The notes beneath the pieces were generated by a model, which did not search any database, had not been told where the DNA came from, and saw nothing but the letters and a program-made list of their open reading frames with translations. This document shows, piece by piece, positions 43,947 through 51,659 of a stretch of DNA of 64,000 bases. Positions within the stretch are counted from its first letter, which is position 1. Every line of letters begins with the position of its first letter. The stretch is from Comamonadaceae bacterium (GTDB taxonomy: Bacteria; Pseudomonadota; Gammaproteobacteria; Burkholderiales; Burkholderiaceae_C), in the NCBI GenBank assembly GCA_027485235.1, contig JAIXRJ010000016.1:51123-115122 (forward strand). The letters run 5' to 3'. The position numbers and the translations under genes were made by a program.

Positions 43947-45581
43947 TTAGATGCGGGTGTCTGCAAGAATCCAGCTTGCAGCGCGCTCACCAATCATGAT
44001 GCTGGGTGCATTGGTGTTGGTGGCGACCAGCTCGGGCATCACAGATGCGTCTGCGATGCGCAGCCCCTGCAGACCGCGTACGCGCAATTGCGGATCCACG
44101 ACCGCCAGCTCGTCGGTCCCCATGCGGCAGGTGCCCACAGGGTGGTACACCGTCAGGCCAGTGGCACGGATGTAGTCGAGCAGCTCGGCCTCGTTGGTGC
44201 AATCCGCACCGGGGTCGGTCTCTTCGATGATCAAGTCCGCCAGCGGGCCTTCGCGCGCAATAGCGCGAGCCAGGTGCAAACCACTGAGCGTGGCGACTTG
44301 ATCTCGTGGATCGCGCAGGTAGCCGGTGTCGATGACAGGCTCGGCCAGCGGGTCGGTTGAGCGCGCATGCACACTGCCGCGGGAGTGTGGATAAATCGGG
44401 AAAAAGAGCAAAGAAAAACCCGATTGCTTGCGCACCGGGCGGTTTTCACTGTTGACGGTGGTGTCGGTGCTGATGCCATTGATCTGCAGCTTGAGATCGG
44501 CGCGCTGGCTGTCAGTGCTGGCACGGGTGATGGCCTGCACAGTCATGCTGGCAGTCGCCAGCCAGCCCTTGCGGAACAGGGTGTACGCCAGGCCGGCTTT
44601 GATCTTGGCCAGCGGTTTGTGCACGATGTCGTTGATGGTCGGCACACGCGAGGCATAAGACACGCAGGCCCGCATGTGATCAGACAGGTTTTCACCAACT
44701 CCTGGTAACGCGTGTCGCACCGCTATGCCCAGCTTGGCCAGCGCATCGGGTTGACCAATCCCCGAACGTTCCAGCAAGGCGGGGGTTTGGTAGGCGCCTG
44801 CGCTCAAGATGACCTGCGCCCTGGCCAAGGCGCAGGTCTCTGGCCCCATGCCATCGCCATCCAGATGGCGATAGCGCACACCGGTGACGCGTTGTCCCTC
44901 CAGCATGAGCGTGGTCGCCGCACCCTTGACCACGCGCAGGTTGGGACGGAGCAGGGCCGGTTGAAGATAGGCCTCGTAAGTGCCCCAGCGCTGCCCCTTG
45001 AACGTATTGGTTTGCAGGTAGGCCACACCCTCGCTGGAGCCCGCGTTGTAATCAGGATTGGCCTTCAGGCCATGTGCCAGACAGGACGCGATGAAGGCTT
45101 CGGATAACTTTTCTGGCCGAGTGTTGGCAATGTGAACGGGGCCGTCGCTGCCACGAAAGCGCGGATCGCTGTGAGGAAAACTTTCGATCTTGCGAAAGAA
45201 CGGCAGCACGTCCTCAAACCCCCAGCCCGGGTTGCCCAAGCTGGCCCAGCGGTCGTAGGCCGAGGCGTCGCCGCGTGTCCACAACATGCCGTTGATCGCG
45301 CTCGATCCGCCGAGCGCTTTGCCGCGCACGGCGGTGACGCGGCGCTGCTTCAAGTCCTGCTCCGGACCGCTCAAAAAAGGCCACGAGGTGCGCACGTCAT
45401 GCACCAAGCGCGCAGGCCCCAATGGCAGGCGGTGCCAGTAGGTGTCGGGGGCCCGGCCCACTTCAAGCAGCAGCACCCGGTGCGAAGGGTTCTCGGAAAG
45501 GCGGGCTGCGACCACCGAGCCTGAGGAGCCTGCGCCCACCACCACATAGTCGTAAGTTTCGTCAGCTTGCGTGTCGGACAT
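43947..45581 (-). CDS. GMC-family FAD alcohol oxidoreductase
   Basis: A 544-residue glucose-methanol-choline family flavoenzyme that oxidises an alcohol to an aldehyde. It shows the FAD Rossmann motif GAGSSG (16-21), KALGGSSAINGMLWTRG and, near the end, the catalytic His in HPVGTCRMG (about 480) and the Asn-rich NTNAPSIMI (about 524). It resembles choline dehydrogenase and PEG/alkyl-alcohol dehydrogenases. I prefer ATG 45581 preceded by GGGAA; a GTG at 45599 overlaps the ALDH stop. It follows the aldehyde dehydrogenase on the same strand, so the aldehyde would be passed on. Confidence 0.88.
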   Translation of the reverse strand: MSDTQADETYDYVVVGAGSSGSVVAARLSENPSHRVLLLEVGRAPDTYWHRLPLGPARLVHDVRTSWPFLSGPEQDLKQRRVTAVRGKALGGSSAINGMLWTRGDASAYDRWASLGNPGWGFEDVLPFFRKIESFPHSDPRFRGSDGPVHIANTRPEKLSEAFIASCLAHGLKANPDYNAGSSEGVAYLQTNTFKGQRWGTYEAYLQPALLRPNLRVVKGAATTLMLEGQRVTGVRYRHLDGDGMGPETCALARAQVILSAGAYQTPALLERSGIGQPDALAKLGIAVRHALPGVGENLSDHMRACVSYASRVPTINDIVHKPLAKIKAGLAYTLFRKGWLATASMTVQAITRASTDSQRADLKLQINGISTDTTVNSENRPVRKQSGFSLLFFPIYPHSRGSVHARSTDPLAEPVIDTGYLRDPRDQVATLSGLHLARAIAREGPLADLIIEETDPGADCTNEAELLDYIRATGLTVYHPVGTCRMGTDELAVVDPQLRVRGLQGLRIADASVMPELVATNTNAPSIMIGERAASWILADTRI

Positions 45582-45595
45582 GGCGGTTCCCGGTT

Positions 45596-47077
45596 TCACG
45601 CGGATTGCTTTTGAACAAAGGCCAGCGCGGCGTCTTCGCTGATGAACTGCATGGACTTGACTTCCTGGTATTCATAGATCGCGTGGTGACCTCGCTCTCG
45701 GCCAATGCCCGATTGCTTGTAGCCCCCCGCGGGCGCGTTGATGTTGAATGCACCGCCGTTGATGTCCACTTTGCCGCAGCGCATGCGCGCCGCCACGGCG
45801 GTGGCTTCCTCGTCGCTGGGGCCATACACACCGCCATTGAGCCCGTGCACGGTGCCATTGGCGATCTCAATCGCGTGGTCTACATCCCGGTAGCCAATGA
45901 CGGTCAGCACAGGGCCAAAAATTTCTTCCTGTGCAATCCGCAGGCTGGGGTTGAGCGTCGTAAATACCGTGGGCTGAACGAACCACCCACTGCGCACGCC
46001 TTGCACAGCACCGTCACCACCGCACACCAACTGTGCGCCTTGTTCAACCCCGCTGCGGATGTAGGACAGCACCTGCTGCTGATGGCGGTGGGTGGCAATG
46101 GGCCCCAAGGTCGTCGCCTCGTCACGCGGATCGCCCGCGCGGTAGGCGGCTGCGTGCTTGGCAGCCATTGCTGCCGCTTGTTGCAGCTGGCTTTCGGGGA
46201 CCAGAAGACGCGTGATCGCAATGCAGGTCTGGCCGGCGTTGTTGAAGCAGTCTGCCGCCGTCTTTTCTACCGCTTGACCCAGATCGGCACTGGGCAAAAC
46301 GATGGCGGCCGATTTGCCGCCAAGCTCCAGTGACACGCGCTTGACGTTGCTGGCCGCGCGCTCCATCACGCGTTTGCCGATGGGGATGGAGCCTGTATAG
46401 CTCACCACGTCAATACCGCTGTGGCCACTGATGGCTTCTCCAACCACCGGGCCGGTCCCATGGACCAAGTTGAACACTCCGGCGGGTAGGCCGATTCGGT
46501 GCGCCGCATCCGCCATCAGGTACAAACTGAGGGGGGTGAAGTCGCTCGGTTTGAGCACGACAGGGCAACCCGCTAGGAGGGCTGGCGCGGCTTTGCCAAT
46601 GGCGAGGAAGAAGGGGTAATTCCATGCTGTGATCAGACCCGCCACACCTGCAGCTTCGCGCACCACCACCGAATTGGCAATGCGTTCCACACGCTGAACA
46701 TGGGACGCCATCTTGGCAAACGCTTGCAGCGCCAACAGTCCGCCAGCGGCCTGGCTCATGCGACCCCTGGCAATGGGCGCACCCATTTCACGGCTGATGA
46801 GTTGTGCGATGGTTTCTGCCTGGGGATGCAACTCTTGGAGCCAACGGCCTAGCCAGGCAGCGCGCTCGTTGACTGACGTTGATGACCAGCTGGCCTGTGC
46901 CCGCTGGGCCGCAGCGACGGCCTGGTCCACCAGCGCGGCATCACCCGCCGGTGCGCGACCAAACGGCTGCTCGGTATAGGGATCGATCAGAGTGAGGTGT
47001 TCGCCCGTCCCCTTGACCCACTGACCATCGATGTAATGGTGATCGCGCTCGCATAGCGCTTGGAAATTTTGGTCCAT
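45596..47077 (-). CDS. NAD(P)-dependent aldehyde dehydrogenase
   Basis: Oxidises an aldehyde to an acid. The 493-residue protein has ITAWNYPFFLAIGK (cofactor contact), SLELGGKSA with Glu251, GQTCIA with the catalytic Cys285, and EEIFGPVLTV. The C-terminal GRERGHHAIYEYQEVKS is typical. Start ATG 47077 has AAGGAA; a more distant start would extend into the intergenic region. Its stop overlaps a possible GTG of the GMC gene. It belongs to the cluster with the CoA-transferase upstream and the GMC enzyme downstream. Confidence 0.92.
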   Translation of the reverse strand: MDQNFQALCERDHHYIDGQWVKGTGEHLTLIDPYTEQPFGRAPAGDAALVDQAVAAAQRAQASWSSTSVNERAAWLGRWLQELHPQAETIAQLISREMGAPIARGRMSQAAGGLLALQAFAKMASHVQRVERIANSVVVREAAGVAGLITAWNYPFFLAIGKAAPALLAGCPVVLKPSDFTPLSLYLMADAAHRIGLPAGVFNLVHGTGPVVGEAISGHSGIDVVSYTGSIPIGKRVMERAASNVKRVSLELGGKSAAIVLPSADLGQAVEKTAADCFNNAGQTCIAITRLLVPESQLQQAAAMAAKHAAAYRAGDPRDEATTLGPIATHRHQQQVLSYIRSGVEQGAQLVCGGDGAVQGVRSGWFVQPTVFTTLNPSLRIAQEEIFGPVLTVIGYRDVDHAIEIANGTVHGLNGGVYGPSDEEATAVAARMRCGKVDINGGAFNINAPAGGYKQSGIGRERGHHAIYEYQEVKSMQFISEDAALAFVQKQSA

Positions 47078-47115
47078 GATGCTTTTCCTTTGTATGGGTG
47101 TTGGGAGTTGGCTGC

Positions 47116-48249
47116 TTATTCGGGTGCTTTGACCCAAGCGGGAGTCGATGTGCCACCAAACAAGCTTTGCGTTTTGAAGCCCAGCCCAGGGACGGCTACA
47201 GGCACATCACCAGGCAGCATCCAAGGGGAGAGTGCACCGCTCTGGGTCGCATCGCTCACCGATTCGGCCAAGTTGCGAATCTTCGATGCCGCCACACCGG
47301 CTTTGTTCAAGCGGTCCTCAAGGTCAGCCACTTTCTGGTCTCTGACGGCGTTGGCCAACAATTGGCGTATCTCTGCGCCTCGGGCCGCTGTCACGAAGCC
47401 TGTGGACTGACCTTCGATCAACGCGCGAATCTGCGCGCCAATGCCAAGCACGTCACCCAGCTTGCCCAGCTGCACCGGCGTGTTGGCCCCGACCGCCAGC
47501 AAGCCATCGGCACAGGTCAGGGTGTCGGCAGCCGGACTGCCGGAGTAACCCACATTCCCCCTGCGTGCAGGGGCTTCGCCTTTCGCCAGGGTCTCGACCA
47601 CCATCGGGTACATCAGTTGCATGGCTGCACCCAGCATGGAAACATCGATGGACTCGCCCAGACCGGTCAGGTCGCGGCGTCGCAGTGCGGCAAGAATCGC
47701 AAAGGCGGCCAAAATGCCGGTGGCGCAATCGATGACAGGGAAGCCGACCTTGATCGGGCCATCCTCGGCCTGCCCTGACATCATGGCCATGCCAGAAGCC
47801 GCCTGTATGACGTGGTCATAAGCACCCCGATTCGCCCAATCACCAGCAGTTCCGTAACCGCTGATGCTGCAATGAATCAGGCGCGGATGCATGGCCCGAG
47901 CCTGTTCCATGCCCAAGCCGTAGCGGGCCAAAACGCCTGGTCGCATGTTGTCTACCATCACATCCGAGGTGGCGAGCAGCGCCTGCGCTGTTCGAACGTC
48001 CTCTGAATGACGCAGGTCCAGAGATACGCACTCCTTGCCATGGTTGAGCGACGTGAACGAACGTGGGTTGTTGCGCACGGCATCGCCACCGCTCGGATTT
48101 TCCACCTTGATCACCCGGGCCCCCAGTGCTGCCAGGTGGTAAGTGGCAAAAGGGCCAGCGATGACGTGAGAGAAGTCGAGCACCGTGACGCCTTCGAGTG
48201 CCTGGGTCGATGGGGGCAAGGGCTTGCGGGGGAATTCGGCTTCATTCAT
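47116..48249 (-). CDS. class III (CaiB/BaiF) CoA-transferase
   Basis: Family III CoA-transferase that moves CoA between an acyl-CoA donor and a carboxylic acid acceptor via an aspartyl anhydride. The 377-residue protein opens with LEGVTVLDFSHVIAGPFAT, has KVENPSGGDAVR, NHGKECVSLDL, the catalytic Asp174 in PVIDCATGILAAFAI, and PAARRG-like segments. It is the first gene of the minus-strand cluster, with 38 bases to the aldehyde dehydrogenase. It probably activates the acid made by the pathway. The lysR regulator is divergent, 92 bases away. Confidence 0.9.
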   Translation of the reverse strand: MNEAEFPRKPLPPSTQALEGVTVLDFSHVIAGPFATYHLAALGARVIKVENPSGGDAVRNNPRSFTSLNHGKECVSLDLRHSEDVRTAQALLATSDVMVDNMRPGVLARYGLGMEQARAMHPRLIHCSISGYGTAGDWANRGAYDHVIQAASGMAMMSGQAEDGPIKVGFPVIDCATGILAAFAILAALRRRDLTGLGESIDVSMLGAAMQLMYPMVVETLAKGEAPARRGNVGYSGSPAADTLTCADGLLAVGANTPVQLGKLGDVLGIGAQIRALIEGQSTGFVTAARGAEIRQLLANAVRDQKVADLEDRLNKAGVAASKIRNLAESVSDATQSGALSPWMLPGDVPVAVPGLGFKTQSLFGGTSTPAWVKAPE

Positions 48250-48295
48250 GAGTTGGCTGCAGTGATTTTTACAGCCTCAATTTAGAGGGCCCGGC

Positions 48296-48332
48296 TATAA
48301 TTGTATATTCGTATTTATTGAACTAGTGATAA
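48296..48332. promoter_or_regulatory. divergent promoter and possible LysR site
   Basis: In the 92-base gap between the CoA-transferase and lysR genes the sequence turns AT-rich. It contains TATAAT at 48296-48301 on the plus strand and TTAT-N10-ATAA at 48315-48332, an inverted pair with the spacing of LysR-type sites. It could serve autoregulation and control of the catabolic genes. Confidence 0.45.
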
Positions 48333-48341
48333 CTTTGTCTT

Positions 48342-49298
48342 ATGCATAATGCTCACCTTGGCAAACTGCGTTTCAAGTCGCTGCAGATACTTTTGCTGGC
48401 CAAGGAACTCCAGTCTTTGCGAGCTGTGGCCAATGCGGTCAGCATCTCTCAGCCCGCAGTGACACAGACCTTGCAAGAACTGGAGCGCACCTTTGACCAG
48501 CAGCTCTTGGTCAGAGACCACAGTGGCGTTCAATTGACGCCGGCGGGTGAACTGCTTGCAGCGCGGGCCAAGGTGGCACTCGAGGAAATGGGCGCTGCCA
48601 TCGGTGGCATGGGTGGGGGCAAGGTGTTGCCTGTCTTGCGTGTGGGTGTACTGCCATTTCTCATGTACGACCTGGTGCCACGAACCTTTCAGCACCTGCA
48701 TGAAAACGCCACACCGCTGCGGTTGAAGATCCGCGAAACCTACGTTCAGGACTTGCGGCAGCGATTGCTTGCCGGAGAAGATGACCTTGTGCTCACCCGG
48801 TTGGCCGCCAGTGCCGTCGACGCCGAGGAGTTCAAATCCCTACGTATCCATCGTCTGGCGACCGAAACCGTCACACCGTTTGTGGGTCAAAAGCACCCGC
48901 TTTATCCACATGCCCTGAGTGGGCAAGCCGTGGACCCGAAGTTGCTGGCTGACAGCGACTGGGTGCTGCCAGCCGACACCACCGAGGTGCGACGAACCGT
49001 AGACGAAATGCTTGTGCTCAGTGGACTGTCACCGACGATTCCAGCCGTTGAAGTCCACAGCCTGCACGGCATGATGATGATCGTGGGTGCAACAGGTGCC
49101 GTCGGTGCAGGCCCTTTGTCTGCGGTGCGGCGTATGACCGAGCTGCTCAAGCTCGCGCCCCTGGCCGTTCTGAATTTAAAGCCCTCCCAAACGTTTACTG
49201 TGGCCATGCACCACAGCCGTCAAGACAACAACCCGTTGATACCGCTTATTCTGAACAGCGTCAGGCAGGCTCAAGATTCAATCAACGCTGGCGGATAG
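48342..49298 (+). CDS. LysR-family transcriptional regulator
   Basis: A 318-residue LTTR. The N-terminal winged HTH (about 9-66) shows LRAVANAVSISQPAVTQTLQELE, the usual recognition helix, followed by a linker helix and a periplasmic-binding-like effector domain with LRVGVLPFLM, LRQRLLAGEDDLVLTR and GVAG-type turns. It faces the catabolic cluster across a short intergenic region, so it probably senses the substrate or an intermediate of that pathway. An unrelated decayed fragment follows it. Confidence 0.93.
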   Translation: MHNAHLGKLRFKSLQILLLAKELQSLRAVANAVSISQPAVTQTLQELERTFDQQLLVRDHSGVQLTPAGELLAARAKVALEEMGAAIGGMGGGKVLPVLRVGVLPFLMYDLVPRTFQHLHENATPLRLKIRETYVQDLRQRLLAGEDDLVLTRLAASAVDAEEFKSLRIHRLATETVTPFVGQKHPLYPHALSGQAVDPKLLADSDWVLPADTTEVRRTVDEMLVLSGLSPTIPAVEVHSLHGMMMIVGATGAVGAGPLSAVRRMTELLKLAPLAVLNLKPSQTFTVAMHHSRQDNNPLIPLILNSVRQAQDSINAGG

Positions 49299-49305
49299 TT
49301 TCTAA

Positions 49306-49656
49306 GCGGTCTGCCAGCCCATCTGGCAAGCCGGAATTCAGCGGCTGACTCAGTCGGCAACTTGGACCGAAGGTGGCAACCTGGACGTCTCTCCAAACAT
49401 GCGCCTTTTGCCACAAATGCCTGAGAACTCAGCAATTCGTTTAATCACCCCAGGTAAGCGCATGGAGAGTGTGGATTTGCGTGGGCTTATTTTGGACTTG
49501 TGCGCTTGGCAAGCGTTCCGAGCGGATGAGTTGGCGACGTTGTGGCAACGCCATAAAAAGTACCTGCGCAACAAAACCTCACGCCTATGTTACTGGCGAG
49601 TGATTAGTCATTTTTCTATCCGGAATCTCCTAACCACAAATGGTAGGCATATTTAA
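49306..49656 (+). pseudogene. decayed C-terminal fragment of an ATP-binding protein with winged helix
   Basis: The frame is open from just after the TAA at 49303 to a stop at 49654-49656, with an ATG only at 49399. The segment MPENSAIRLITPGKRMESVD followed by LRGLILDLCAWQAFRADELA and KKYLRNK resembles the C-terminal winged helix of the AlbA_2/ATP-binding protein family. The following residues lose similarity and it ends early. It is a remnant rather than an active gene. It occupies most of the 417-base gap before the CYTH gene; I see nothing else in that gap. Confidence 0.45.
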
Positions 49657-49715
49657 CGTTCGCTGGAAATGGTCACCACATCAAGTTGAACGCAGGCAAT
49701 AGCCGATGACGTGGA

Positions 49716-50333
49716 CTATGGGCGCACTTGTGCCCAAAGCGCCGACCCCCGCTGCGCTTTGCTCGCATCGCTGGGCGTGAGCTGGACCGGGCCTTGTGGT
49801 GTCTGGCGCAGCACATCGGCCAGCGCCATCAATGCGGATTCGGGGCAGCTGAGCAGTTCAAGTTCCAGCTCCAAAATGGCTTCGCTCAAGCTGGTGTCGG
49901 GCACATGAATCTGACCCTGGTCCAGCGCCACTTCGATCTGCGCGACACCGTGGGCGATCACCCAGCGCTGGCGTTCAAAGTCGGTGCAGAACATGGCTTG
50001 CAGTTGGGGGCGCAGGGTCATCAGCGTTTGGTTCAGCGCGGCGTCATCCACCAGGGTCTCGAACTGCAAGGCACCGGGTGTGGTCGTGCCTTCCCACTCT
50101 TGCCTGCGTGACAGGCCGTTTTGTGTTTGGCCTGCGGTCTTGACGGTCAGCAGCCATTGATCACCCGCCAAACGTTCGCGTACCGAGATGCGGCGCTTTT
50201 GCAGCGCCAGCTCTGGCGTGTCGAAATAGGTGTTGTGCAGGCGCTGCAGGTGTCTGCCTGCGGCCAGCAAGGGGTGGCTCAACAGCCGCGGCAAGTCGCT
50301 TGCACTCAGGCTGAGTTTGAGTTCGGTTTCCAT
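49716..50333 (-). CDS. CYTH domain protein, probable inorganic triphosphatase
   Basis: CYTH-fold phosphohydrolase, 205 residues. The signature ExExK is METELKL at the start (Glu2, Glu4, Lys6), then NTYFDTPELALQKRRISVRERL and LTVKTAGQ line the tunnel, and ILELELELL gives the late acidic strand. Bacterial relatives hydrolyse tripolyphosphate. The ATG at 50333 was chosen because the ExExK begins there. It lacks the CHAD domain found in the larger relatives. It is divergent from the next hypothetical. Exact substrate not established. Confidence 0.87.
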   Translation of the reverse strand: METELKLSLSASDLPRLLSHPLLAAGRHLQRLHNTYFDTPELALQKRRISVRERLAGDQWLLTVKTAGQTQNGLSRRQEWEGTTTPGALQFETLVDDAALNQTLMTLRPQLQAMFCTDFERQRWVIAHGVAQIEVALDQGQIHVPDTSLSEAILELELELLSCPESALMALADVLRQTPQGPVQLTPSDASKAQRGSALWAQVRP

Positions 50334-50533
50334 GAGGATTTTGGTGAAAGTGATGGCGCTATTGTCCGGCGAAAAGTGCCAGGCGCATGGTTTGCGTTCA
50401 AGGCGTGGGCTGGGCCATGGTGCGTTGACAACCGAAAGATTTTGAGGGCTTGAGGCCCGTGTCATACTGGGTTTTGCGGATCGGCAGCGCTTGGGTTGCT
50501 GCCGCTTGTTTGCCCCATCGAAAGGAAGATGTC

Positions 50534-50914
50534 ATGGCCATTCCCTGGCTGCTGGCGCTCAAGGTCATCCCCTGGGGGGATGTGATCGAGCACGCGCCCA
50601 GCGTGCTCAAAGCGGCGCGCAAACTGATGGACCGCCAAAGTGCCGAGTCTGCCCAGTCCAGCGCCACGACCGTCGATTTGGCCAACGAGGCGCTGCCCAG
50701 CATGGGCGAGCTGAAAAACCGCTTGATCGCCGCGCAAGGGCAACTGGACCGCCAAGCCCAAACCCAAGGCGAGTTGGCTCTCACCTTGGCCGAGTTGGCC
50801 GAGCAAAACGCCCGCTTGGTCAGTGCGGTCGAGACGCTGCGTGTGCGCACACGCTTGTTGCTTTGGGTGACGGCCGCGCTGGTCTTGGTCGTGCTGGGTT
50901 TGGCTTGGCGCTGA
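50534..50914 (+). CDS. small membrane-anchored coiled-coil protein
   Basis: A 126-residue protein I do not recognise. The N-terminal half begins MAIPWLLALKVIPWGDVIEHAP, followed by a Gln/Glu/Leu-rich coiled coil (about 65-100, EALPSMGELKNRLIAAQGQ and similar), and a C-terminal transmembrane helix (LLLWVTAALVLVVLGLAW). The ATG at 50534 has AAAGGAAG upstream. It is expected to be a tail-anchored inner-membrane protein. It lies between CYTH and a glutaredoxin-like gene, all unrelated. Confidence 0.65.
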   Translation: MAIPWLLALKVIPWGDVIEHAPSVLKAARKLMDRQSAESAQSSATTVDLANEALPSMGELKNRLIAAQGQLDRQAQTQGELALTLAELAEQNARLVSAVETLRVRTRLLLWVTAALVLVVLGLAWR

Positions 50915-50984
50915 ATTTCAGGCGCTCAGGTCAGCTGAATCGGAGCAGCGGCTCGCGACCAGACAGGGTTTGTCTTTCGCAAGC

Positions 50985-51371
50985 TCAAGCAAAACGCTCG
51001 CGCAGATACACCATGATCGCATCCGAGTCTTGCAGCCAACGGGTTTGACCATCGGCTTCGGTGATCTTCAGACACGGCACCTTGGTCGCCCCACTGCCTT
51101 GCACCAAGGCGTCGCGGTTGGCGGCGTGGTGCTGGGCGTCGCGCTTTTCAATCGGCAGCGACAGGCGGCGCATTTCCTGGCGCACCTTGATGCAAAACGG
51201 GCAGGTGCTGAACTGGTACAGCGCCAGGCTTTGGCACTGTTGGTCCACGCGGGTTTGCGCCGCAGCATCGCGCACCACGCCGGTCGGCTGGGTCAAGCGC
51301 TCCTTGAGCAACATAACGGGGCCCAACACCAGGCGCAGGGTTCTGAAGAAAGCACGGATGACGGTTTTCAT
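50985..51371 (-). CDS. membrane-anchored glutaredoxin-like protein
   Basis: A 128-residue protein with an N-terminal hydrophobic stretch (FFRTLRLVLGPVMLL) and a glutaredoxin-like domain: YQFSTCPFCIKVRQEM with a CPFC redox site, VPCLKI (cis-Pro), and DSDAIMVYLRERF. It probably reduces disulfides or glutathionylated proteins near the membrane; the N-terminal segment could also be a weak signal peptide. ATG 51371 chosen. Between it and uvrA lies a 288-base gap (51372-51659) in which I see no supported gene. Confidence 0.8.
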   Translation of the reverse strand: MKTVIRAFFRTLRLVLGPVMLLKERLTQPTGVVRDAAAQTRVDQQCQSLALYQFSTCPFCIKVRQEMRRLSLPIEKRDAQHHAANRDALVQGSGATKVPCLKITEADGQTRWLQDSDAIMVYLRERFA

Positions 51372-51659
51372 AGAGCTTGTAAATTTCAAAAGTGATGAAT
51401 GAAGAGTTCGGGGGCAGCGAATAGGTGGATTCTGCCCTTTGAAGTTTTAACAAAAGGCTGGGCAGCCATTTTGGCGTAGGAGCAGCACCCCGTGCGCGAT
51501 GCCTGGCAAACCGCAGGCGCCCTGATCGCGCGCAGGGCGCAGCTCCCATAAACCCATACCCAACCGCAGCGCCCACAATCGCATGCCAAACCCGATGGTG
51601 GCGGCGCATTGTGCTTGAGATGGTCGGGGGACGACAAATTCAAACACCATGGTGCCGGA

